From a virus: DNA of 23,422 bases. The stretch covers positions 1 through 23,422 of IMG/VR virus record IMGVR_UViG_3300050821_000709. One strand, given 5' to 3'. Made by a program: the position numbers and the translations under genes. Every line of letters starts with the position of its first letter. Positions within the stretch are counted from its first letter, which is position 1. Below the pieces are notes generated by a model. That model did not search any database. It worked only from the letters and a program-made list of their open reading frames with translations, and had not been told where the DNA came from. Positions 7,582 to 15,269 of this stretch are shown piece by piece.

Positions 7582-7697
7582 TGGACCACGGTGTTATCTA
7601 CATCGCCGGCGTCGGGGCCCTGCTTGTAGGCTTTGGCCTCGGATCGGTCTTGGTCGCCTGGGCGGTGACCAGGATCTTCCCTCCGCCGCCCTGGTGA
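7581..7697 (+). CDS. Small single-span membrane protein (38 aa)
   Basis: ATG at 7581 lies in the upstream stop region (TGATG). The product has a short polar N-terminus (MDHG), one hydrophobic Gly/Val/Leu/Ala-rich segment of about 24 residues, then Thr-Arg and a Pro-rich end (IFPPPPW). The size and single span are compatible with a small holin-like or accessory membrane protein, and phages often keep lysis genes near the terminase. No enzymatic lysis gene is visible beside it, so the function remains open. A longer in-frame version from 7497 would run through the end of the protease gene and is less likely. Confidence 0.55.
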   Translation: MDHGVIYIAGVGALLVGFGLGSVLVAWAVTRIFPPPPW

Positions 7698-7701
7698 CGT
7701 T

Positions 7702-7878
7702 GTGAACCCTCTCATCCCGCTCATCCGCATGTCCAACGACATCGCCAGGTTTCTCGGCGCGGTGCCGACCCGTAAGACCGCGTTCGGGATCGATCTGTTC
7801 GACCCTGTGACCGAGGTGTTCGTCTGGACCTTTCAAGGCGAACGGCTGGTGATGCCGAAGCTGATCCTGTGGATGTGA
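7702..7878 (+). CDS. Small protein of unknown function (58 aa)
   Basis: This is an open frame from GTG at 7702, four bases after the previous stop, to TGA at 7876-7878. An ATG at 7729 would give a 49-residue version. The product is soluble-looking and contains 'FGIDLFDPVTEVFVWTFQGERLVMPKLIL', which reads as alternating hydrophobic strands. No strong ribosome binding site precedes either start, so translational coupling is likely. Next gene starts 3 bases later. Family not recognised. Confidence 0.5.
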   Translation: MNPLIPLIRMSNDIARFLGAVPTRKTAFGIDLFDPVTEVFVWTFQGERLVMPKLILWM

Positions 7879-7881
7879 TCC

Positions 7882-8085
7882 ATGGGCCGGGCCACCACCA
7901 TTGTCTACCCTGATCTCAGGGACAGGCTCAGCGCGCGTGATGACTTCTCCGTCATCCGTGACGAAGCATGGGATGATCACATACGCTTCATCGAGTTCCT
8001 GCATCCTGAAGCCCCCGATGGCCGCCACGTCGATGTGATCCTTGAAGGGCCGGTGCTGCGGTTTAAGCCGGACGCCGATGTCTGA
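7882..8085 (+). CDS. Small acidic protein of unknown function (67 aa)
   Basis: ATG at 7882 to TGA at 8083-8085, overlapping the terminase start by 8 bases. The product is rich in Asp/Glu/Arg and alternates between strand-like and helix-like segments ('FSVIRDEAWDDHIRFIEFLH', 'HVDVILEGPVLRFKP'). Its position directly before the large terminase is where a small terminase subunit is often found. At 67 residues, with no visible helix-turn-helix, I do not call it one. Confidence 0.55.
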   Translation: MGRATTIVYPDLRDRLSARDDFSVIRDEAWDDHIRFIEFLHPEAPDGRHVDVILEGPVLRFKPDADV

Positions 8086-9640
8086 CGCCCCCATCATTTA
8101 CTACAAGCCGCCGCCGATCGCCCGGGAGTTCATGAGACGCCACCTGAAGGGCGAGCTTTTCTACGACTGGATCGTTGGCCCGTTCGGCAGCGCCAAGACC
8201 ACCGCGGCTTTCATGAAGCTCTGCTACCTCGCCGCTCAACAGGAGCCTAGCCCAGATGGTTTCCGATACTCCCGCGCCGTGGTTGTCAGGAACACGAACC
8301 CGCAGCTCACTGACAATACGCTTGTCTCATGGAACTACTGGTTCCAAGACGGTAAGCACGGAGAGTGGCATGCCTCCGAGAGGCGGTTCACCCTCCGGTT
8401 CAGCGATGTCATCTGTGAGGTACTCTTTCGACCTCTTGACACCCCCGCTGACGTGGTTCGTGTCCTCGGTCTCGAGGTAACCTTCGCTATAATCGACGAG
8501 TTCCGCGAGATCCCCAAGCAGATCGTCGAAAACCTGTCAGGTCGTCTCGGCCGGTACAAGATCCCTGGTGGTGTCAAGCCAACAACGTGGGGCATGTGGG
8601 GCCAGAGCAACCCAGGAACTGAAGATATTTGGTGGTACGATTACCTTCACAGCACAGTGAACCAGGAGACCGGCAAGCGTCAGGGCTGCGTCCCAGTCAT
8701 GTTCCCGCAAGACGACGCGGCCCAGGCAGCGTATCAGCGGCTGATGGGCTTCTCCAGCGACGAGGAGACTCAGACTGACGAAGACGGTAACGTCACGCAT
8801 GTCAACAACGCCTGGTATTTCCTGCAGCCATCCGGTCTTTCGAAGGATGCCGAGAACCTAGAGAACTTGCCTGGCAAGCGCTCGTACTACACCAACCTCG
8901 CCAAGGGCAAATCACATGGCTGGGTCAAGCAGTATATCGATGCCGAGTGGGGCTTCTCGGCCGCCGGGACGCCTGTCATTTCGAGTTTCTCGGGCGACAA
9001 ACACATCTCATCGACTCCCCTGCCCTTCGATCGGCGCAAGGCGCTCGTGGTCGGCACTGACCCCGGTCTGGGCGGTTCGGCCTTTGTTTTCATGCAGCAA
9101 GCGTGGAACGGGCGTGTCAATGTACTGGGAGAACTGGTCCAGCGCGGCCTCGGTGCGGAGCGTTTGATCAAGGAGCGGCTTCAGCCGTACCTCACTGAGC
9201 GATTCCCTGGGGCAAAAGTGATCATCGCGTTAGATCCGGCTGCCTCGATCCGCAACAATAACGACGAGAAGCGGGTTATGCAGACATTCAGGAAGGTCTA
9301 CCCTATCGCGATCGAGAGCAATAACCGACTACCTCTTAGAATTAACGCATACGATCACTATTTCTCTACTCTAATCGAGGGTGGGTCCGCTACACTGATC
9401 GATGGAGGTCAGTGTCCTAACCTGATCCGCGCGCTGAAAGGCGGCTGGCGATACGGGATTGATATAAAACGCGATGAGATCAAGGGCGCAGAGCCTGAGA
9501 AAAACTCGTGGTCGCACGTTGGCGACGCTGGCGGATACGGATACCGCTACTTTCATAAAGGCATTGTCGCCCAAGACCCTGAGCGCCGCGGGGCCTTCCG
9601 CCCGCCAGTGTTCTCTGGTAATGAGTACAACGCTCAGTAA
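8078..9640 (+). CDS. terL: Terminase large subunit (DNA-packaging ATPase/nuclease)
   Basis: This 520-residue packaging motor subunit starts at ATG 8078. The frame extends upstream to a TTG at 8042, but that would deepen the overlap with the preceding gene. The ATPase domain has a Walker A-type loop G-P-F-G-S-A-K-T at residues 34-41 and a Walker B 'TFAIIDE' ending at D140-E141. The RNase H-like nuclease domain follows, with acidic residues at D328 ('VVGTDPGLGG'), D386 ('VIIALDPAA') and D483 ('HVGDAGGYGY'), in the order usual for terminases. It cuts concatemeric DNA and pumps it through the portal, encoded next but one. The length is normal for podoviral terminases. The Walker A lacks the common second glycine (GxxGxGK), reading G-S-A-K, a known type of variation in terminases. 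Confidence 0.93.
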   Translation: MSDAPIIYYKPPPIAREFMRRHLKGELFYDWIVGPFGSAKTTAAFMKLCYLAAQQEPSPDGFRYSRAVVVRNTNPQLTDNTLVSWNYWFQDGKHGEWHASERRFTLRFSDVICEVLFRPLDTPADVVRVLGLEVTFAIIDEFREIPKQIVENLSGRLGRYKIPGGVKPTTWGMWGQSNPGTEDIWWYDYLHSTVNQETGKRQGCVPVMFPQDDAAQAAYQRLMGFSSDEETQTDEDGNVTHVNNAWYFLQPSGLSKDAENLENLPGKRSYYTNLAKGKSHGWVKQYIDAEWGFSAAGTPVISSFSGDKHISSTPLPFDRRKALVVGTDPGLGGSAFVFMQQAWNGRVNVLGELVQRGLGAERLIKERLQPYLTERFPGAKVIIALDPAASIRNNNDEKRVMQTFRKVYPIAIESNNRLPLRINAYDHYFSTLIEGGSATLIDGGQCPNLIRALKGGWRYGIDIKRDEIKGAEPEKNSWSHVGDAGGYGYRYFHKGIVAQDPERRGAFRPPVFSGNEYNAQ

Positions 9641-9657
9641 AGTGGGATCACACTGAC

Positions 9658-9843
9658 ATGGCCGACACCAAGAAATCAGGATCATTTGACGGCAAGTCCA
9701 ATGCTCTCGGGCATGGCGGCCGTGCAGCGCAGCTGAAGGCCCAAGGCGTGCCAGGCGGCGTGATCGGCGACATCGCCCGCGCGAAGGGCGCTGCCCCTGG
9801 CGGCAAGAATTTCCACGGCAAAGGCATGCCGAAGCCGCGATGA
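9658..9843 (+). CDS. Small basic Gly/Ala-rich protein (61 aa)
   Basis: ATG at 9658 lies 17 bases after the terminase stop; the stop at 9841-9843 overlaps the portal start by 4 bases (ATGA). The product is rich in Lys, Gly and Ala ('GHGGRAAQLKAQGVPGGVIGDIARAKGAAPGGKNFHGKG') with no hydrophobic core and is probably partly disordered, possibly nucleic-acid binding. Its location between terL and the portal gene and the coupled overlap support a real gene. Function unknown. Confidence 0.65.
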   Translation: MADTKKSGSFDGKSNALGHGGRAAQLKAQGVPGGVIGDIARAKGAAPGGKNFHGKGMPKPR

Positions 9844-12101
9844 CCGACAATCTTCCTGCCGAAGTCGAGAACAAACCGCCGACCGTCACTGTTCCGGTGG
9901 CGAGCAAAGACGCGCCTGTACGAGAGATCCCCGGTACAAACCTGACCATGCTGGCGCACCGCCTCATGGCGCTGTTCGACCAGTACCGCATTGAGCGCCG
10001 CATCGCAGAAGAGCGATGGCTGCGCAACCAGCGTCAGTATCTCGGCATCTACGACCCCGAGATCGAGCAGGCGATGAACCCTAACCGGTCCAAAGCCTAT
10101 CCGAAGATCACCAGGGTCAAGTGCATCACCGTCGTGTCGCACATGATGAATTTGCTTTTTCCTGGCAACGAACGGAACTGGGAGCTGAAGCCGGGCCCGC
10201 CCACGGATATTTCGCTGGACGACGTCAAGCAGGCGATCGCTGAGCAGCAGAGCCGTGATCAGGCTGCCGGCGTGCAGCCGCAGCCGGTCGACGCCGATTA
10301 CGCGATGTCGGCGGTTCACGAGTTGCTCTGCGACCGCGCCGAGAAACTCAGTTGCGTGATCGACGACCAGCTTGAGGAACTAGGTGGAGACCAGCACTAT
10401 GACTACATCGCTCTTAACCGTGAAGTGATCCAGAGCGGCACCCTGTATGGGCTCGGGCTTCTTCGTGGTCCGTTCGCCGTCCCCTGCAAAACGGTCGAGT
10501 GGTCGATGGAAGAGGGGCAGAACGTCCCGATGCCGAAGGCCAAGACTTCCTACAAGCCGATGTTCGAGTTTGTCAGTATCTGGGACTTCTACCCGGATTT
10601 GACTGCGAAGACCTTCGGCTCTGCAAATGGCTATTTCCTGCGCAAGGTCATGAGCAAGTCACAAGTAATTAAGCTCAAGAAACGGCCTGACTTCTTCGCA
10701 GAACAGATCGACGCGTATCTAGATCTACATCCAACAGGTAACTACAAGGCGCTTGAGTTCGAGTGGCTGTTACGTGTTATGGGTGTGCGGTCCAACGTCA
10801 ACGACCAGAAGCCCGACAATCAGAGATACGAGATCAAGATCTGGTGTGGCAAACTGGACGGACGTATGCTTGAACTGTGCGGCTGTGATGTAGACCAAGA
10901 TAAGCTAAACGAAGAGCTGGACGCAGAAGTCTGGTTCATCGACGATTTCATTATCTGCTGCAAGCTCGACCCGTGGGCTAAGCTCAAGGTCGACGTGAAT
11001 ATGCTGCACTGGTTCCTTTACGACAAGGACGACACCTCACCGATAGGCTATGGCCTGCCGAACGCCATCCGTGACAGCCAGATGATGGTCAGCGCGGCGA
11101 CGCGCATGCTGCTCGACAACGCGTCAGTGACCTGCGGACCCAACCTGGAGCTTAATACGGCGCTCCTGCGCGCGGACCAGGATCTGACCAGCCTGCGGTC
11201 CTACCGCATGTGGTATCGTGACGACAGTGACGTGACCGCTCAGTGGCCTGCCGTGCGCAACGTCCAGATCGACAGCCACATGAAAGAGCTGATGGAGATC
11301 ATCCAGCTCGGGCTGAAGTTCGCCGACACCGAGACTTTCGTCAACGCCGCCAACGGGGCCGACCCATCAGAACTGCCGAGTGAGCCGATGCGCACTGCAT
11401 CCGGCGCGAGCATGCTCAGAGGCAACGCGGCGCTGCCGTTCAAGGACATGGTCCGGGGCTTCGACAGGTTCACGCAGTCAGTGCTCCAGTCGATCGTGGC
11501 CTTCAATCGGGTCTTCAACCCGAACACGGACCACAACGGCGACTACAACGTGATCGCCCGCGGCGCGACGAGCCTGATCGCCAAGGAAGTCAAGGGCGAG
11601 CAAGCCGACCAGCTGGCGCAGACACTGACACCGGAAGAGAAGATCTACGTGGACGCGAAGAAGCTCCTGAAGGTTCGCCTTCGAGCCCGCGACATGGACG
11701 ACATCATGGTCAGCGACAGCGAAGCCGCTCGCCGCCAGGCCGCGCAGGATCAAGATCAACAGAAGCAGGAAGACCAGCAAGATCAGATGCAGCAGGCGCA
11801 ACTACGCAAGTTGCTCACCGATGGCTACAAGAACATGGCTGCAGGGCAGAAGAATATCTCCGCAGCCGACGCGACTACTATCTCCGCATTTATCGACATA
11901 CTTGAAAGAGGAGCAATGATCCATGGAGCCCAACCACAACTCGCAGGCCCAGCAGCCGGTAACCCCCAAGGCCCAGATGATGGAACTGGAGCAGCTGATC
12001 CGCAGGGAGCGGGACCGCAACCCAGCGATCTTGGCGCTCCTGCAGCTCCTCCGCCTCAGGCTGGAGGATATCCGGGACAAACTGGTAACTTCGGCTCCTG
12101 A
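9840..12101 (+). CDS. Portal (head-to-tail connector) protein
   Basis: This 753-residue protein starts with an ATGA overlap with the previous gene. The length, position after terL and content match large podoviral portals. The early part has a helical 'RRIAEERWLRNQRQYLGIYDPEIE' region and 'KAYPKITRVKCITVVSHMMNLLFPGNERNWEL'. A strand-rich wing follows with 'FEFVSIWDFYPDLTAKTFGSANGYFLRKVMSK'. Then comes a long stem/crown-like helical part ('MLHWFLYDKDDTSPIGYGLPNAIRDSQMMVSAATRMLLDN'). Residues about 640-675 are Gln/Asp-rich coiled coil, and the last 60 residues are a Gly/Pro/Ala/Gln-rich tail. That tail is encoded by DNA which also carries a second gene in another frame (11923-12204). The protein forms the ring at the DNA-entry vertex and docks the terminase and the adaptor (15765-16595). 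Confidence 0.85.
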   Translation: MTDNLPAEVENKPPTVTVPVASKDAPVREIPGTNLTMLAHRLMALFDQYRIERRIAEERWLRNQRQYLGIYDPEIEQAMNPNRSKAYPKITRVKCITVVSHMMNLLFPGNERNWELKPGPPTDISLDDVKQAIAEQQSRDQAAGVQPQPVDADYAMSAVHELLCDRAEKLSCVIDDQLEELGGDQHYDYIALNREVIQSGTLYGLGLLRGPFAVPCKTVEWSMEEGQNVPMPKAKTSYKPMFEFVSIWDFYPDLTAKTFGSANGYFLRKVMSKSQVIKLKKRPDFFAEQIDAYLDLHPTGNYKALEFEWLLRVMGVRSNVNDQKPDNQRYEIKIWCGKLDGRMLELCGCDVDQDKLNEELDAEVWFIDDFIICCKLDPWAKLKVDVNMLHWFLYDKDDTSPIGYGLPNAIRDSQMMVSAATRMLLDNASVTCGPNLELNTALLRADQDLTSLRSYRMWYRDDSDVTAQWPAVRNVQIDSHMKELMEIIQLGLKFADTETFVNAANGADPSELPSEPMRTASGASMLRGNAALPFKDMVRGFDRFTQSVLQSIVAFNRVFNPNTDHNGDYNVIARGATSLIAKEVKGEQADQLAQTLTPEEKIYVDAKKLLKVRLRARDMDDIMVSDSEAARRQAAQDQDQQKQEDQQDQMQQAQLRKLLTDGYKNMAAGQKNISAADATTISAFIDILERGAMIHGAQPQLAGPAAGNPQGPDDGTGAADPQGAGPQPSDLGAPAAPPPQAGGYPGQTGNFGS
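11905..11913 (+). promoter_or_regulatory. Ribosome binding site inside the portal gene
   Basis: AAAGAGGAG lies 9 bases before the ATG at 11923 and within the portal coding sequence. It is one of the stronger Shine-Dalgarno matches in the window and would drive the out-of-frame nested gene. Confidence 0.6.
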
Positions 12102-12204
12102 GGATTTCCCGGGGTTCCAGGGCATGGCCCTGCAGCTGAAGTCCCTTATCCACACCCTCACCACTGACCCACCGCCGCTGCCATCAAAGGAGAATTACAC
12201 GTGA
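11923..12204 (+). CDS. Out-of-frame gene nested in the portal 3' end (93 aa, helical)
   Basis: ATG at 11923 has a strong AAAGAGGAG ribosome binding site upstream. The frame overlaps the portal gene for 179 bases in a different frame, continues about 100 bases beyond the portal stop, and ends in a GTGA overlap with the next start at 12201. Without this gene, the 99 bases between portal and scaffold-like gene would be a gap. The product has a short Gln/Asn/Pro-rich head and then a charged leucine-rich helical core ('MMELEQLIRRERDRNPAILALLQLLRLRLEDIRDKL'), likely a coiled coil, and a Pro/Lys-rich end. The regular hydrophobic spacing looks like a true protein, whereas the portal frame in the same bases gives only a Gly/Pro-rich tail. 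Family unknown; a small head-assembly accessory role is inferred from position. Confidence 0.7.
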   Translation: MEPNHNSQAQQPVTPKAQMMELEQLIRRERDRNPAILALLQLLRLRLEDIRDKLVTSAPEDFPGFQGMALQLKSLIHTLTTDPPPLPSKENYT

Positions 12205-13085
12205 GCACGGAACCCGCCGCCGAAGACAGTTTCAACGGATTCTTCGACAACCTTAGCGATCTCGCCAAGGCGAATAAGTCAGTTCCTCGTGATTTCGGAG
12301 CCCCAGATGTCGTCGTCCAACCAGCCGCCGCCGATCCAGTTGCCGCTGCCGTTCCCGCCGATGCCGCCCCAGCCGACACCGGACCCGTGGCCGTTGAGCC
12401 CGTCGCGGTCACTGAACCTGTTGCGCCGCCGCCCGCTCCGGCCCGTTCCGATGACGCAGTTGCACTTGGACGTCTAGCCGATCTTCTCGAGAGTCGGCAG
12501 CCACCGCCCGCGCCCGTTTACCAACCGCAGCCAGCTCCGTCCCTCTACACTGCTGAGCAGATCGCTAAGATGCAGGCCGTGGACAAGGATTACCCTGATC
12601 TGGCGGAGTACGTTCAGCTTATCACCCGCGGCACGACCGTCCAGAACAACGCCTACCTGATGAACCGGATCAACGAGAGGGTGGCTCCGGTAGAGGAGAT
12701 TTCTGGGACAGTCGCGAGCAATTACCATATCGATACGCTGCACAGAGCGATCCCAGACTACGACACCATCTACGATCCGGTGACACAGTGGGTCACCACT
12801 GATCGTAGTATTCCACCCCCCTTGCGGGCTGCATACAGGAGTGTTATGGAGAGCGGAGAAGTCAGTGATGTCAAGTGGCTCACTGATGAATGGCGGAAGT
12901 CTACCGGGAAGCAAACGCCCTCAGTGACCCCCGCCAAACCGGCAAATGAGCTGTCTGAGGCTGCCAAACAAGCGGCAGCATCCTTAGCCCCAGTCGTTTC
13001 CAGAGCAACGGCAGTAGTAACGTCCGCTGACCCTGTCACGTATGATGATGCGTGGGCAAAGTGGAGTGCTCCTGCCAAGGCCTAG
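12201..13085 (+). CDS. Probable capsid scaffolding protein
   Basis: This 294-residue protein starts at GTG 12201, 7 bases after AAAGGAGAA, with a 4-base overlap to the nested gene. About residues 30-85 and 235-275 are Pro/Ala-rich and likely disordered. The middle is helical: 'YTAEQIAKMQAVDKDYPDLAEYVQ', 'RINERVAPVEEI', then 'HRAIPDYDTIYDPVTQWV' and 'AAYRSVMESGEVSDVKWLTDEWRKSTGK'. That 'hPDYD...V..W...lr.ay..v...G...dv..l...w' pattern, and the slot between portal and major capsid genes, are typical of scaffold proteins of phages with N4-gp56-type capsids. It would fill and shape the procapsid and leave before DNA packaging. No protease or catalytic motif is visible in it. Confidence 0.72.
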   Translation: MSTEPAAEDSFNGFFDNLSDLAKANKSVPRDFGAPDVVVQPAAADPVAAAVPADAAPADTGPVAVEPVAVTEPVAPPPAPARSDDAVALGRLADLLESRQPPPAPVYQPQPAPSLYTAEQIAKMQAVDKDYPDLAEYVQLITRGTTVQNNAYLMNRINERVAPVEEISGTVASNYHIDTLHRAIPDYDTIYDPVTQWVTTDRSIPPPLRAAYRSVMESGEVSDVKWLTDEWRKSTGKQTPSVTPAKPANELSEAAKQAAASLAPVVSRATAVVTSADPVTYDDAWAKWSAPAKA

Positions 13086-13111
13086 AACCCTTTGGCTAAT
13101 GGAGCCCCACG

Positions 13112-14173
13112 ATGGTTGCGATTACGTCATATGGTGACATCTCCCCCGCGGTTGCCGCGTGGAGTGTCGTCAAGATGCTGGAGCGCGCGATGCCGCTCCT
13201 CACACTCGAAAAATTCGGTCAGACGTACCCTTTGCCCACGCAGAGCACGCAGACCGCTAAGTTCCGTCGTTACTACCTGACCGGCTCGGCCGGCGCGGCC
13301 GGTCCCGACAACGGTGCGGGCGTCAACGGCGCAGGCACTGCGTTCAGCATCCCGACGGCCACCACGCCACTGACTGAAGGCGTGACCCCCTCGGGCGCGA
13401 CGCTGGCCAACACTGACTACACAGTGCAGCTGTATCAATACGGCAACTTCGCCACGATCACTGATGTGATCATCGACACGCACACTGACCCTGTGCTGGC
13501 GCAGATGACGGAAATCCTCGGCGAGAACGCCGCGGTCACTGTCGAGACGCTCCGCTGGAACGTCCTCAAGGCCGGCACGAACGTCTGGTACGGCAACAAC
13601 GTCGCCGCTCGCGTCAACGTCGTGACTGCGATCGCCCTCGCCGACCAGCGCCGGGTGACGACTGGCCTGAACCGCCAGAACGCCAAGAAGATCACGAAGG
13701 TTGTCGCGTCCACCCCGGACTTCAACACGACCTCCGTTGAAGCGGCCTACGTCGCGGTCGGTCACCCCGATCTGGAAAGCGATATCCGTAACATGACCGG
13801 CTTCATCCCGGTCGCCAAGTACGGCCCGCACTCGACTCCCTGGGAAGGCGAAATCGGCTCGGTCGAGCAGGTCCGCTACCTCATCACCACGATCGCCGCC
13901 CCCATCGCTGACGCCGGTGGCGCGAAGGGTGCTCTGCGGTCGACGTCAGGCACCAGCGCCGACATCTACCCGATCCTCATCTTCGCCCGCGACGCCTACG
14001 GGATTGTGCCCCTCAAGGGCAGGTCCTCGATGGCTCCGATGGTCGTCAATCCGAAGCCGGCAGCGGGCGACCCCCTCGGCCAGCGCGGAACGGTCGGCTG
14101 GAAGCTCTGGACCGGAACCGTCATCCTTCAGGACGCCTTCATGGCCCGTCTCGAGGTTGGCGCTACGGCGTAA
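13112..14173 (+). CDS. Major capsid protein, N4-gp56 family type (HK97 fold)
   Basis: This 353-residue protein starts at ATG 13112 after GGAG. Features I associate with the N4-gp56 capsid family include the N-terminal 'KMLERAMPLLTLEKFGQTYPLPTQSTQTAKFRRY' segment, 'TPLTEGVTPSGATLANTDYTVQLYQYGNFATITDVI', the long helix 'QMTEILGENAAVTVETLRWNVLKAGTNVWYGN', 'DIRNMTGFIPVAKYG', 'GEIGSVEQVRYLITT', and the C-terminal 'IVPLKGRSSMAPMVVNPKPA--DPLGQRGTVGWKLWTGTVILQDAFMARLEVGA'. It has no long N-terminal delta-like domain, consistent with a separate scaffold. Codon choice is very regular (C/G third positions), as expected for a highly expressed gene. A GC-rich hairpin directly follows the stop. Confidence 0.9.
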   Translation: MVAITSYGDISPAVAAWSVVKMLERAMPLLTLEKFGQTYPLPTQSTQTAKFRRYYLTGSAGAAGPDNGAGVNGAGTAFSIPTATTPLTEGVTPSGATLANTDYTVQLYQYGNFATITDVIIDTHTDPVLAQMTEILGENAAVTVETLRWNVLKAGTNVWYGNNVAARVNVVTAIALADQRRVTTGLNRQNAKKITKVVASTPDFNTTSVEAAYVAVGHPDLESDIRNMTGFIPVAKYGPHSTPWEGEIGSVEQVRYLITTIAAPIADAGGAKGALRSTSGTSADIYPILIFARDAYGIVPLKGRSSMAPMVVNPKPAAGDPLGQRGTVGWKLWTGTVILQDAFMARLEVGATA

Positions 14174-14179
14174 CAACTC

Positions 14180-14198
14180 CGGGGGCTTAGTGCCCCCG
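14180..14198 (+). terminator. GC-rich hairpin after the major capsid gene
   Basis: CGGGGGC at 14180-14186 pairs perfectly with GCCCCCG at 14192-14198 around a 5-base loop (TTAGT). It starts 7 bases after the capsid stop. Only CCACCCTTT follows, so the T-tract is poor. It may be a leaky terminator or an mRNA-stabilising hairpin that raises capsid message over downstream genes. Confidence 0.55.
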
Positions 14199-14226
14199 CC
14201 ACCCTTTCAGCTCCAGGAGAGCCTCC

Positions 14227-14769
14227 ATGACCGCATATGCCTGCAGCATCGTTGATCCCACGATCCACGGTACTTCGTTCCCGGCGACCTACGTCGCTCC
14301 GGGCAACCTCCAGAACCTCGGTGTCGGCTCGACCGCCGGTAGCACCTCGGGGACGCTCAACGCGAATGCTCCTGCGACGCTCTCGATCGCCGCAGACACC
14401 GGCAACACCTACACCCTCATCGCCGCCAACTGCCGCTTTGTTGGTGGGGGAGACACCGTCGGGATCGCTGGCGCGTTCACGCAGGCAGGCACTGCCGTCG
14501 ACGTGTTCGTTCCGATCGGCTTCTACCCGACGAAGGTCGAGTTGAACGTCGCCCTGTCGACCACGGAAGTCGGCTTCTACCAGTGGATGCACGGCATGGG
14601 CGCGGACATGATCGCCTCGCTCGTGGGCGCTGACGAAGCCTCAACGGCAACGGCGGCCATCACAGTGGTTGCGGACAGCGACGGTGGCGACGGCAACGTC
14701 TGCTACGTCAAGTTCCCGGCCGCGCTCGTTGTTGCCAGCCAGCTCTGCTGCTTCCGCATCCTGGCCTAA
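14227..14769 (+). CDS. Putative head-associated protein (180 aa, beta-rich)
   Basis: The gene starts at ATG 14227, 7 bases after GGAG (14216-14219). The product is 180 residues, rich in Gly/Ala/Thr/Val with few charges, and reads as alternating strands ('TLIAANCRFVGGGDTVGIAGAFTQAGTAVDVFVPIGFYPTKVELNVAL', 'AAITVVADSDGGDGNVCYVKFPAALVVASQLCCFRIL'). Its place immediately after the major capsid gene and between two hairpins fits a decoration, head-fibre or other stoichiometric virion protein. I do not recognise the family. It is not obviously homologous to the next gene, though both are small and beta-rich. Confidence 0.65.
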   Translation: MTAYACSIVDPTIHGTSFPATYVAPGNLQNLGVGSTAGSTSGTLNANAPATLSIAADTGNTYTLIAANCRFVGGGDTVGIAGAFTQAGTAVDVFVPIGFYPTKVELNVALSTTEVGFYQWMHGMGADMIASLVGADEASTATAAITVVADSDGGDGNVCYVKFPAALVVASQLCCFRILA

Positions 14770-14805
14770 TCGACCCGCGAGAGACCCCCGCGGTTCAGTA
14801 ATCAG

Positions 14806-14831
14806 GGGGGGCCATTGTGCCCCCCATTTTT
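14806..14831 (+). terminator. Rho-independent terminator
   Basis: GGGGGGC at 14806-14812 pairs with GCCCCCC at 14819-14825 around a 6-base loop (CATTGT), followed by A and TTTTT at 14827-14831. The strong stem and T-tract make this the best terminator candidate in the window. The next gene starts only 17 bases later with no clear promoter between, so read-through or partial termination is likely. Confidence 0.7.
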
Positions 14832-14847
14832 CTATCAGGAGACCATC

Positions 14848-15267
14848 ATGGCCATTGTCATCGCCCGTACCTTCTCCGGCCAACCGGTCGCGTTCGAAGT
14901 CGACGGTCGCCCGATCGAGTCTGACGCCGTGAACGCTGCGGAAGTGGCGATTGGTGGCGCTACAGGCAGCGCCAAAGCGGCGGCGTCCGGCGCGGTCACG
15001 CTCAACAATGCAACGGCTGGCGTCATCACGTCAGAGACCCTCAGCACTGCGGCTGCAGCTATCTACACGTTGACACTGACAAGCAATCTGATCCTCGCCG
15101 GTTCGGTCGTGTTTGCGTCCGTGGCTCTCGGCACGTCCACCACTGGCGACCCCATCATCACCCAGGTCGCCCCGGCTGCAGGTTCGGTTGTGATCAAGGT
15201 CAAGAACGACCACGCGTCGGCCGCTCTAAACGGCACGATCAAGATCGGATTTGCGATTTACCAGTAA
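14848..15267 (+). CDS. Putative head decoration or fibre-like protein (139 aa)
   Basis: I chose ATG 14848 after AGGAGA. An upstream in-frame start at 14815 would begin inside the terminator hairpin. Residues 1-30 form a short strand domain; the rest is Ala/Thr/Ser/Val-rich and beta-like, ending in 'PIITQVAPAAGSVVIKVKNDHASAALNGTIKIGFAIYQ'. Short proteins with this 'V.PG.GSV.I...N.HA.AALNGT..I.FAI' ending occur next to capsid genes in many phages and are often noted as structural proteins of unknown role. The stop overlaps an ATG at 15267 by one base. Confidence 0.7.
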   Translation: MAIVIARTFSGQPVAFEVDGRPIESDAVNAAEVAIGGATGSAKAAASGAVTLNNATAGVITSETLSTAAAAIYTLTLTSNLILAGSVVFASVALGTSTTGDPIITQVAPAAGSVVIKVKNDHASAALNGTIKIGFAIYQ

Positions 15268-15269
15268 TG

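Noticed and set aside
8042-8077. Upstream TTG start for the large terminase
   Set aside because: It would lengthen the overlap with the previous gene and add a Cys/Arg-rich stretch unlike terminase N-termini. The ATG at 8078 gives a normal start and a short overlap.
7882-8085. Small terminase subunit
   Set aside because: The position before terL fits, but 67 residues with no visible DNA-binding helix-turn-helix or oligomerisation helix is too little to support the call.
9371-10319. Two antisense ORFs (218 and 223 codons) across terL, the small basic gene and the portal start
   Set aside because: Both are opposite well-supported genes with coupled starts. Their compositions are Arg/His-rich as expected of antisense frames.
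13127-13831. Antisense ORF (234 codons) opposite the major capsid gene
   Set aside because: This is a shadow of the strongly C/G-ending codons of the capsid gene, with no domain or ribosome binding site support.
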